Part shown: positions 1 through 5,010 of the stretch, in pieces | How the letters are laid out: each line of letters starts with the position of its first letter | Numbering within the stretch: position 1 is the stretch's first letter | Assembly: GCA_030634505.1 (NCBI GenBank) | Contig: DAOWAQ010000169.1 | Location: 1 to 5,010 of the forward strand | Direction of reading: 5' to 3' | Length of the DNA stretch: 5,010 nt | DNA from: Calditrichia bacterium | GTDB taxonomy: Bacteria > Calditrichota > Calditrichia > JAJRVZ01 | Notes under the pieces: generated by a model | Database searches by the model: none | The model's input: the letters and a program-made list of their open reading frames with translations, nothing else | What the model was told of the DNA's origin: nothing | Made by a program: the position numbers and the translations under genes

Positions 1-261
1 AGGTTCACTTGGAGCATTATTCATAAAATGAGTTATAATTTCATTATAATCGGTGACAACTAATTCAGCAGCTGGACTACTAATTATATGGCATCCATTT
101 CTACTGCTACACTTTGCACTAAATAGCGGATAAATATGTTCATTAAAATTTAAACCACTTTCAGGAAGTATATCTTGTGGTTCAGTTCCTGATTCAGTAC
201 ATCCAAAATTGAAAATAAAAGAAATACAAATGCTGATTATAAATATAATTCTTTTAAACAT
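1..261 (-). CDS. Partial exported lipoprotein with cytochrome-c-like CX5CH motif (N-terminal 87 codons)
   Basis: An open frame reads leftward from ATG at 261-259 to the window edge with no stop, so the C-terminus is missing. Residues 1-4 (MFKR) are basic. Residues 5-19 form a hydrophobic stretch, and Cys21 follows Gly20, which looks like a type II (lipoprotein) signal peptide; the -3 residue is Asn18, so the lipobox is imperfect. The mature part begins with a Ser/Thr/Glu/Pro-rich linker. Residues 43-58 then read like the start of the small c-type-cytochrome domains found in many Bacteroidota-group lipoproteins, with I-Y-P-L-F, Cys51, Cys57 and His58. A following P-A-A-E-L (63-67) and a D-Y-N-E-I-I segment (71-76) resemble the region after the haem motif in those proteins. 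The spacing is CX5CH rather than CXXCH, so haem attachment is uncertain. The likely location is membrane-anchored and facing the periplasm. No clear Shine-Dalgarno precedes the start. Lipoprotein export is fairly secure; an electron-transfer role is inference. Confidence 0.72.
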   Translation of the reverse strand, partial: MFKRIIFIISICISFIFNFGCTESGTEPQDILPESGLNFNEHIYPLFSAKCSSRNGCHIISSPAAELVVTDYNEIITHFMNNAPSEP

Positions 262-457
262 ATTAATGTCGATTTTGTAATTAAATCTTTTCTTATCCTA
301 AATAATCCTTAAAACTTTTAATTATTTAAAATGTTTATAAATATATATTACTTTCTTGTGATATAGAACTTGTATCTTTTTAATAATTGTATTATTTTTC
401 AAATTACTAATTCTTAGAATGTAGTTCAAGCCGACAATAATTTGGACAAATGACATT
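262..457. other. Divergent AT-rich intergenic region
   Basis: These 196 bp separate the leftward lipoprotein gene from the rightward response-regulator gene, so promoters for both should lie here. I see no additional ORF with coding character, no tRNA and no GC-rich terminator stem. A short perfect inverted repeat, ATTCT-T-AGAAT, lies at 410-420. A TAATTTG string at 438-444 is one base short of the Bacteroidota -7 consensus (TAnnTTTG), lies only 14 nt before the start codon and has no clear -33 partner, so I do not call it a promoter. Confidence 0.6.
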
Positions 458-1954
458 ATGAAACAAGTTTCAACAATTCTAGTGGTAGAAGATCACCAGG
501 AAATGCTATCTATGATAAGTAAATTTCTTGTGGAACATGGTTTTAAAGTAATTGGGGCAAAAACCGGAGAAATAGCATTAAAAAAATACAAAAAAAATCT
601 TCCTGATTTAATCTTAATGGATATAATGCTCCCCGGAATTTCAGGAATTGAAACTACTAAGCGTATTCGTGAAGATGAAAAATCAAATAATTATTTACCA
701 ATAATAATGTTAACTGCCAGAAACCAGGTTGAAGATGTTGTAGAAGGATTAAATTCTGGTGCTGATGACTATATAATTAAACCATTTAAATTTGAAGAAC
801 TGATTGCCAGAATCAAATCATCCATCAGGACAAAAGAATTATATGATAAATTAAGAGACCAAACATTAGAACTTAAAGATGCTAACCAAATTAACTTCCA
901 ACTAAATCAATCTCTTATTGGTAAAAACAAAGAATTAAGAAAAAAAATATACGATCTCCATAATATCTTCGAAGTATCTCTTGAATTGCACGCTATTCTT
1001 GACTTAGATCGTTTGATAAACTCCACTTTACTTACTTTAATTGGCCAATTTAGTTGTAAAAGTGCACTTTTCTTATTTATTCTTAAGAAAAATGAACAAA
1101 GACTTTCAGTTCTAAATTCAAAAGGATATAAAGAATCTGATATCGAAAACTTAAAGGTAGAAAAAAGTGACAAGTTATATAAATATTGCTTGGAAAACAG
1201 GGGCCCAATTCTTCTTAATAATTTACCAAAAGAGTTAAAAGATTCAAATGCTATTTCTGAATTAAAAGAACTATATATTGAATTAATCTCCCCAATAGCA
1301 GTTCATAAAAGAGAAGCAGCATTGTTATGTTTAGGTGATAGGGTAAAATCAAAAAAATATTCAAAGAATGAATTAGAAATATTGGGAACGATCAACAACA
1401 TTGTCTCCATTGCCGTTTCAAATGCGCATTTATATGACGAAGTTATTCAACTATCATACACAGATGGCATGACTGAATTGCATAATTATCGTTATTTTGA
1501 AATGCGTTTAAAAGAAGAAGTTATGCGTCATAGTCGTACAAAACAGGAAGTATCCCTTATTATTTTGGATGTTGATTTCTTTAAAAACTACAATGATACA
1601 CTTGGACATCCAGCCGGAGATGAAGTATTAAAGAAACTTGGCGTGATTCTGAAGGAGACTGTACGTGAAAACGATATTGTAGCCAGATATGGAGGAGAAG
1701 AATTTGCTGTGATTTTACCGGATGTAGCTGAGGAAGGTGCAATTATTCTTGCTGATCGTTTAAAAGAAAAAGTTGAACAGAATAAATTTCCGAATCAAGA
1801 GATACAACCAAAAGGGAATTTAACTATAAGTGTTGGTGTCGCAACCTTACCTACTCAGGCTAAAGATGCAAAGGATTTAATTTATAAAGCAGACACAGCA
1901 TTATATATTGCTAAAAATTCCGGTAGAAATCGTGTAATTCAGTTTTCAAATTAA
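458..1954 (+). CDS. Response regulator diguanylate cyclase (REC-GAF-GGDEF)
   Basis: This 498-residue protein probably makes c-di-GMP from two GTP in the cytoplasm under phosphorelay control. Residues 5-122 are a receiver domain: acidic pair Glu11-Asp12, phospho-acceptor Asp55 in LILMDIMLPG, Thr86 in MLTAR, and Lys108 in the IIKPF loop. Residues about 123-168 are charged and helical, probably a coiled-coil linker. Residues about 168-325 look like a GAF sensory domain; its ligand cannot be read from the sequence. Residues about 330-495 are the GGDEF domain: Asp371 and Asp373 in DVDFF, Asn379, Asp388 in HPAGDE, and an intact GGEEF at 412-416. RxxD (Arg403, Asp406) lies exactly five residues upstream, so product-inhibition I-site residues are present. 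All key residues look functional. The start fits the usual short lead before a receiver domain; no strong ribosome binding site is seen. It is the first gene of the cluster, 12 nt before bshA. No cognate histidine kinase is in the window. Confidence 0.95.
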   Translation: MKQVSTILVVEDHQEMLSMISKFLVEHGFKVIGAKTGEIALKKYKKNLPDLILMDIMLPGISGIETTKRIREDEKSNNYLPIIMLTARNQVEDVVEGLNSGADDYIIKPFKFEELIARIKSSIRTKELYDKLRDQTLELKDANQINFQLNQSLIGKNKELRKKIYDLHNIFEVSLELHAILDLDRLINSTLLTLIGQFSCKSALFLFILKKNEQRLSVLNSKGYKESDIENLKVEKSDKLYKYCLENRGPILLNNLPKELKDSNAISELKELYIELISPIAVHKREAALLCLGDRVKSKKYSKNELEILGTINNIVSIAVSNAHLYDEVIQLSYTDGMTELHNYRYFEMRLKEEVMRHSRTKQEVSLIILDVDFFKNYNDTLGHPAGDEVLKKLGVILKETVRENDIVARYGGEEFAVILPDVAEEGAIILADRLKEKVEQNKFPNQEIQPKGNLTISVGVATLPTQAKDAKDLIYKADTALYIAKNSGRNRVIQFSN

Positions 1955-1966
1955 AATTAAATATTT

Positions 1967-3091
1967 ATGAAAATCGGTATTACTTGCTATCCTACATATG
2001 GTGGCAGCGGAGTTGTTGCTACAGAATTAGGGAAAAAACTGGCATATTTTGGACATGAAGTTCACTTTATTTCTTATGCTTTGCCTTACAGATTAAATGA
2101 ATTTACATCGAATATTTTTTTTCACGAAGTAGAAGTATTAAAATATCCATTATTTGAATATCCACCCTACTCTCTTTCGCTCGCATCAAAAATGGCGGAA
2201 GTTATTGAATTTCAAAAATTGGATTTACTTCACGTTCACTATGCAATACCTCATGCAACAAGTGCCTATTTAGCAAAACAACTGATCAATAATGATTCGT
2301 TTAAAATTATTACCACATTGCATGGAACTGATATTACTCTTTTAGGAAACGATCCTTCATTTTTTAAGATTACAAAATTTAGTATTGAAAAAAGTGATGG
2401 TGTAACAGCTGTTTCTGAATTTTTAAAAAATGAAACTCAAAAGGTTTTTGATATTACCAATCCAATTCAAGTTATTCCAAATTTCGTCCCTTTAAACCTG
2501 GGAGAACCAGAAAAGCTACCCGATGTACGCAAGAGATTTGCTGATGATGATGAATATATTATTTCACACATTTCAAATTTTAGACCTTTGAAAAGAGTTA
2601 CAGATATAATCCCTATAATAAAAAAAGTACTTCAGAAGAAAAATGTAAAAGTTTTAATGATTGGCGATGGGCCGGAACGGTATAAAGCTGAAGAACTTTG
2701 CAGACAAGATAATTTATGCGATAAGTTTTTCTTTCTCGGAAAACAGGAAAATATTCATGATCTTTTGTGTATCACAGATCTTTTTTTATTGCCAAGCGAA
2801 ATTGAAAGTTTTGGACTTGCAGTATTAGAAGCCATGGCATTTGGTATTCCCTGTATTACATCTAATGCAGGAGGATTGATTGAAATAAACATAGATTCTC
2901 AAACAGGTTTTACTCTTCCTGTTGGAAATATAGAAGCATTTGCTGATTCCATTATAAAGTTATTATCTGATGATAATTTATTTATAAAAATGGGGAAAAA
3001 TGCAAAAGAATTTGCAATAAAGAATTTTGCATGTTCAAAAATTGTACCTGAATATGTTAATTATTATAATTCCGTATTAAATGAAAAATAA
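1967..3091 (+). CDS. bshA: N-acetyl-alpha-D-glucosaminyl L-malate synthase (bacillithiol synthesis)
   Basis: BshA is a retaining GT-B, family GT4 glycosyltransferase that joins GlcNAc from UDP-GlcNAc to L-malate, the first step of bacillithiol synthesis in the cytosol. The N-terminus, G-I-T-C-Y-P-T-Y-G-G-S-G-V-V-A-T-E-L-G (4-22), is highly characteristic of BshA. So is LHGTDITLLG (118-127), followed by a D-P segment. VSEFLK (149-154) matches the usual partner-loop region of GT4 enzymes. The C-terminal donor domain has SNFRPLKR (203-210), supplying Arg206 and Lys209 for the diphosphate, GDGPE (233-237), and the E-x7-E motif Glu280 to Glu288 in ESFGLAVLE, followed by GIPCI (293-297). At 374 residues it has the normal family length with no truncation. 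It starts 12 nt after the diguanylate cyclase and has no Shine-Dalgarno sequence, so reinitiation or leaderless-type recognition is likely. bshB and bshC are not in the window. In Chlorobi-type organisms the final thiol may be N-methylated. A generic GT4 enzyme is the only alternative. Confidence 0.93.
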   Translation: MKIGITCYPTYGGSGVVATELGKKLAYFGHEVHFISYALPYRLNEFTSNIFFHEVEVLKYPLFEYPPYSLSLASKMAEVIEFQKLDLLHVHYAIPHATSAYLAKQLINNDSFKIITTLHGTDITLLGNDPSFFKITKFSIEKSDGVTAVSEFLKNETQKVFDITNPIQVIPNFVPLNLGEPEKLPDVRKRFADDDEYIISHISNFRPLKRVTDIIPIIKKVLQKKNVKVLMIGDGPERYKAEELCRQDNLCDKFFFLGKQENIHDLLCITDLFLLPSEIESFGLAVLEAMAFGIPCITSNAGGLIEINIDSQTGFTLPVGNIEAFADSIIKLLSDDNLFIKMGKNAKEFAIKNFACSKIVPEYVNYYNSVLNEK

Positions 3092-3824
3092 TCCCTTAAT
3101 AATTTCACATAGAGGTGATACTTCTCAGCATATTGAAAATACAATTAGTGCTGCTGATGAGGCTATCAAACTTGGTGCGACGGGACTTGAAATCGACGTC
3201 CGTCAATGTGGAACAGGTGAAATTGTGGTTTTTCATGATTTTTCTTTACGCCGAATGTTCAATAAAAATGGTTATGTTGGAAGGACAAATTTCAACGATT
3301 TAAAACATTTAAAATATATCAAAAATGGCATTCCAACAGAATATACAATTGACTTACTTGAAGAGTTTTTTCAAAGATTCAAGAATACTGTTAAAATAAA
3401 TCTTGATGCGAAAACAATTCATTTCTTTGATCTAAAATTTGCTGATCAATTAATTTCAATAATAAATAATCATAATTTATTTCAATCTGTTTGGATTTCG
3501 TGTTTTAACCCGTTTTTATTACAAATACTTAAAATAAATAGTAAGAAAATCCAAACCGGCTATTTATTTCAAAGAACCGCATGCTTACATACTGCATATG
3601 ATCGCTTAGTCTTCACCGACGCGTGGCATCCTTATTTTAATATAATAAATAAAACATTATTAAATAAAGCAAAACGTCTTGGGAAAAAATTATATGTCTG
3701 GACTGTAAATGATATTGAAACAATCAATAAATTGAAAGATACTTCGATAGATGGTATAATTACTGATAATGTAAAATTTGTAAAAGAAACGTTAAAGTCA
3801 CAAAAGAATGATTCACCTATTTAA
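3081..3824 (+). CDS. Glycerophosphodiester phosphodiesterase (GDPD family)
   Basis: This 247-residue protein belongs to the GP-PDE family, TIM-barrel enzymes that hydrolyse glycerophosphodiesters to sn-glycerol 3-phosphate and an alcohol in a metal-dependent reaction. Family signatures occur in order: SHRGD (9-13, catalytic His10 and Arg11), EN (20-21), LEIDVR (36-41, metal ligands Glu37 and Asp39), VVFHD (49-53, catalytic His52), NLDAK (107-111), VWTVND (206-211) and DGIITD (224-229). The usual E-x-K motif in strand 4 is D-A-K here, a conservative change. There is no signal peptide, so it is probably cytosolic, unlike periplasmic GlpQ. Length is normal for the cytosolic UgpQ-like branch. The ATG overlaps the last 11 bp of bshA in a different frame, which implies translational coupling. 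Its own end overlaps the convergent macro-domain gene by 8 bp. The substrate head group cannot be told from the sequence. Confidence 0.93.
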   Translation: MKNNPLIISHRGDTSQHIENTISAADEAIKLGATGLEIDVRQCGTGEIVVFHDFSLRRMFNKNGYVGRTNFNDLKHLKYIKNGIPTEYTIDLLEEFFQRFKNTVKINLDAKTIHFFDLKFADQLISIINNHNLFQSVWISCFNPFLLQILKINSKKIQTGYLFQRTACLHTAYDRLVFTDAWHPYFNIINKTLLNKAKRLGKKLYVWTVNDIETINKLKDTSIDGIITDNVKFVKETLKSQKNDSPI

Positions 3825-4350
3825 TCATTAAATTTAATTGTTTATCAAAGACCTCATAATTTTCATCGCTCCATAAACATATTGCTACTTTTGTAAGTTT
3901 AGTCGGACGTTTTAAATATTCAATTATAACTTTTAGCATGATTTCTGCACATTTGACAACAGGGTATCCGAAAATACCTGTACTGATTGCTGGGAAAACA
4001 ATTGTTGCAAAGTCATGTTCTTCAGCAAGTAACAAACTATTCATTGTGGCATTTCTTAATTTTACTTCTTCTTCACCTTCACCTGATTTTGGTCCCACTG
4101 CATGAATTATGTGTTTTACTTTTAATTTACCTGCACTAGTAAGTACGGCGCCACCCACATAAGTCCCACCTATTTTGTCACATTCGTTTTGGATTTCTTC
4201 TCCACCTTTAACTCGAATAGCTCCGGCAACCCCGCCTCCAAGTTGTAAGTTCTCGTTGGCAGGATTTACAATTACATCATATTCTAATTCTGTAATATCT
4301 CCTGTTAACAAAGACAATTCTGAATTACTTATGGTTTCTGATCTTTCCAT
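3817..4350 (-). CDS. Macro-domain protein (ADP-ribose binding or hydrolase)
   Basis: This 177-residue protein is a single macro domain, which binds ADP-ribose; relatives remove O-acetyl-ADP-ribose acetyl groups or protein-linked ADP-ribose. Visible signatures are GDIT (17-20), VNPANENL (28-35), GGGVAGAI (38-45), HIIHAVGP (80-87) and FPAISTGIFGYP (119-130). Asn32 matches the catalytic-region Asn of MacroD-type enzymes. Ten residues on, where those enzymes have Asp in GGVDG, this protein has Ala42. In this it resembles the archaeal AF1521 branch (GGGVAYAI), so binding is secure but the hydrolysis type is not. It is cytosolic, with no signal peptide. The ATG is supported by AAGGAA seven bases upstream (4357-4362). 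The stop lies inside the 3' end of the convergent phosphodiesterase gene. It has the same orientation as the STAS gene but lies 135 bp beyond it, so it may have its own promoter. Confidence 0.92.
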   Translation of the reverse strand: MERSETISNSELSLLTGDITELEYDVIVNPANENLQLGGGVAGAIRVKGGEEIQNECDKIGGTYVGGAVLTSAGKLKVKHIIHAVGPKSGEGEEEVKLRNATMNSLLLAEEHDFATIVFPAISTGIFGYPVVKCAEIMLKVIIEYLKRPTKLTKVAICLWSDENYEVFDKQLNLMIK

Positions 4351-4485
4351 TTTTAATTCCTTTTAATGGACTGAATTTTTATCTAGTGAGGTAAAACTTG
4401 AAGAATGTAAATATATTTTTTTCTGAAATACAATAAATAATAAAATATTAACAATCTACAGAAGATATTTAAAAAATAAAAAAGA
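4351..4485. other. AT-rich spacer between the STAS and macro-domain genes
   Basis: These 135 bp contain no ORF with coding character and no GC-rich hairpin followed by a T-run. On the minus strand, T-rich stretches just past the STAS stop could allow weak termination. A TTGTTA string about 16 bp before TGTATT is a possible promoter for the macro-domain gene, but such matches are expected by chance in sequence this AT-rich. Confidence 0.45.
4357..4362 (-). promoter_or_regulatory. Ribosome binding site of the macro-domain gene
   Basis: Read on the minus strand, AAGGAA lies about seven bases before the ATG at 4350. It is a moderate Shine-Dalgarno match with good spacing and supports this start. 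Confidence 0.55.
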
Positions 4486-4821
4486 TCAAAATGTGTTAAT
4501 TGCTTCATCCATGGTATCATATATGTCGAAAATTCGATACAGCCTTGTCAAATCAAACATTGCACGAACAGGTGGTTGAAGACAGACCAATTTCAGATCA
4601 CCATTTTTCATTGTAGCACGTTTTAATCCTGCCACTAAAGCACCTAAAAAAGAACTATCCACGTATTCTACCTTTGTCAGATCAATTATGATTTTAAAAC
4701 TTCCCTTTTCAATTTCCTGATGGATTTGATCTTTGAACCTGCCAGAGATATCGACAGTTGCCCTTTTGTCGTTTACTACTATAGTAAGTATTTCATCAGA
4801 TTTATTGATTGTAAAAGACAT
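4486..4821 (-). CDS. STAS-domain anti-sigma-factor antagonist (SpoIIAA/RsbV-like)
   Basis: This 111-residue protein consists only of a STAS domain, the usual size for SpoIIAA/RsbV-type anti-anti-sigma factors. Such proteins bind an anti-sigma kinase when unphosphorylated, which frees the sigma factor; a Ser or Thr is phosphorylated to switch them off. VDISGRF (23-29) and IIDLTKVEYVDSSFLGAL (45-62) match the family. Ser56, directly after Asp55, aligns with the phosphorylated Ser of RsbV, and Ser57 follows it. The later stretch D-L-K-L-V-C (75-80) with R-A-M-F-D-L-T-R-L (86-94) matches the final strand and helix. It is cytosolic. A strong Shine-Dalgarno (4825-4831) fixes the start. No RsbW-like kinase or PP2C phosphatase is in the window, so the partner is unknown. 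In this lineage such proteins may act on targets other than sigma factors, such as stress or polysaccharide control. Confidence 0.93.
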   Translation of the reverse strand: MSFTINKSDEILTIVVNDKRATVDISGRFKDQIHQEIEKGSFKIIIDLTKVEYVDSSFLGALVAGLKRATMKNGDLKLVCLQPPVRAMFDLTRLYRIFDIYDTMDEAINTF

Positions 4822-4824
4822 TGA

Positions 4825-4831
4825 CTCCTCC
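4825..4831 (-). promoter_or_regulatory. Strong ribosome binding site of the STAS gene
   Basis: On the minus strand GGAGGAG lies three bases before the ATG at 4821 (GGAGG is five bases before it). This is the best Shine-Dalgarno match in the window and suggests efficient translation of the STAS protein compared with the plus-strand genes. Confidence 0.8.
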
Positions 4832-4890
4832 AGTTTTTCTAAATTATGTAAGATATATTTAATTTAGAAATTTATTAACTTTTATTTTTT

Positions 4891-4933
4891 AATCGATATA
4901 ATATTACAATCCAGTAATTTTAAATTATCGATT
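4891..4933. repeat. Inverted repeat AATCGATA ... TATCGATT
   Basis: AATCGATA at 4891-4898 and its exact reverse complement TATCGATT at 4926-4933 are separated by 27 bp. Each arm also contains the palindrome ATCGAT. It could be an operator for a dimeric regulator upstream of the STAS gene, but arms this short can occur by chance in AT-rich DNA. Confidence 0.35.
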
Positions 4934-4956
4934 CATCTAATTATAATAAATTATCG
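4921..4956. repeat. Direct repeat of TAAATTATCG
   Basis: The 10-mer TAAATTATCG occurs at 4921-4930 and again at 4947-4956, 26 bp apart start to start, or about two and a half helical turns. The first copy shares its TATCG with the right arm of the inverted repeat. Its function is unknown. Confidence 0.4.
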
Positions 4957-5010
4957 GTATAAAATAATATTTAATAAATTCAAATATTAATAATATGTGT
5001 TGGAATTGTA

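Larger units (their letters stand above)
4822..5010. other. AT-rich intergenic region upstream of the STAS gene
   Basis: No convincing ORF lies in these 189 bp. The stretch should hold the STAS promoter reading leftward and perhaps a promoter for a gene to the right. It contains three copies of a TATCG-type core arranged as direct and inverted repeats between 4891 and 4956. A TATAAAAT string at 4958-4965 could be a -10 element on the plus strand, but no good -35 is seen. Confidence 0.5.

Noticed and set aside
410..420. ATTCT-T-AGAAT as an operator
   Set aside because: The arms are only 5 bp and AT-rich, so chance occurrence is likely; noted within the intergenic entry only.
438..444. TAATTTG as a Bacteroidota-type -7 promoter element
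   Set aside because: It is one base short of TAnnTTTG, has no matching -33 element and would leave almost no leader before the start codon.
907..1173. An 88-codon open frame on the minus strand
   Set aside because: It lies wholly inside the GAF-domain part of the diguanylate cyclase gene, has no recognisable domain, and the plus-strand frame is clearly coding.
3115..3303. A 62-codon open frame on the plus strand
   Set aside because: It sits inside the phosphodiesterase gene over its catalytic motifs in another frame and resembles no family.
4175..4366. A 63-codon open frame on the plus strand
   Set aside because: It is antisense to the macro-domain gene across the conserved NPAN and GGG motifs; its composition is what the complement of that coding strand would give.
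4462..4485. A/T-rich stretch after the STAS stop as an intrinsic terminator
   Set aside because: It has T-runs on the minus strand but no stable GC-containing stem before them.

Overview
The window is AT-rich bacterial DNA carrying six protein-coding genes. No rRNA, tRNA, insertion sequence or CRISPR array was seen. The base composition, the near absence of Shine-Dalgarno sequences before several genes, a BshA (bacillithiol pathway) enzyme, a c-type-cytochrome-like lipoprotein and a REC-GAF-GGDEF protein together suggest the Bacteroidota/Chlorobiota/Ignavibacteria lineage. That placement is inferred from gene content only; no marker gene is present.

Layout from left to right: (1) positions 1-261, minus strand, the N-terminal part of an exported lipoprotein with a C-x5-C-H motif that runs off the left edge. 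(2) A divergent AT-rich spacer of 196 bp. (3) A tight plus-strand cluster: a response regulator/diguanylate cyclase (458-1954), then after 12 nt bshA (1967-3091), then a glycerophosphodiester phosphodiesterase (3081-3824) whose start overlaps the bshA stop. (4) A convergent minus-strand pair: a macro-domain protein (3817-4350), which overlaps the phosphodiesterase end by 8 bp, and a STAS-domain anti-sigma-factor antagonist (4486-4821), separated by 135 bp. (5) A right-hand AT-rich spacer (4822-5010) with short direct and inverted repeats, and possibly the first codons of a rightward gene at its very end.

The plus-strand cluster is probably one transcript. It joins a c-di-GMP signalling output protein, the first enzyme of bacillithiol synthesis, and an enzyme that releases glycerol phosphate from deacylated phospholipid. 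A functional link is not evident from the sequence; co-transcription is the supportable statement. The minus-strand genes belong to regulatory and ADP-ribose-related families, and no partner kinase, phosphatase or ADP-ribosyltransferase is visible here.

No clearly new system is present. The points most worth a second look are the operon pairing of a diguanylate cyclase with bshA, the alanine at the usual catalytic aspartate position of the macro domain, the unusual CX5CH spacing in the lipoprotein, and the overlapping gene ends at 3817-3824.
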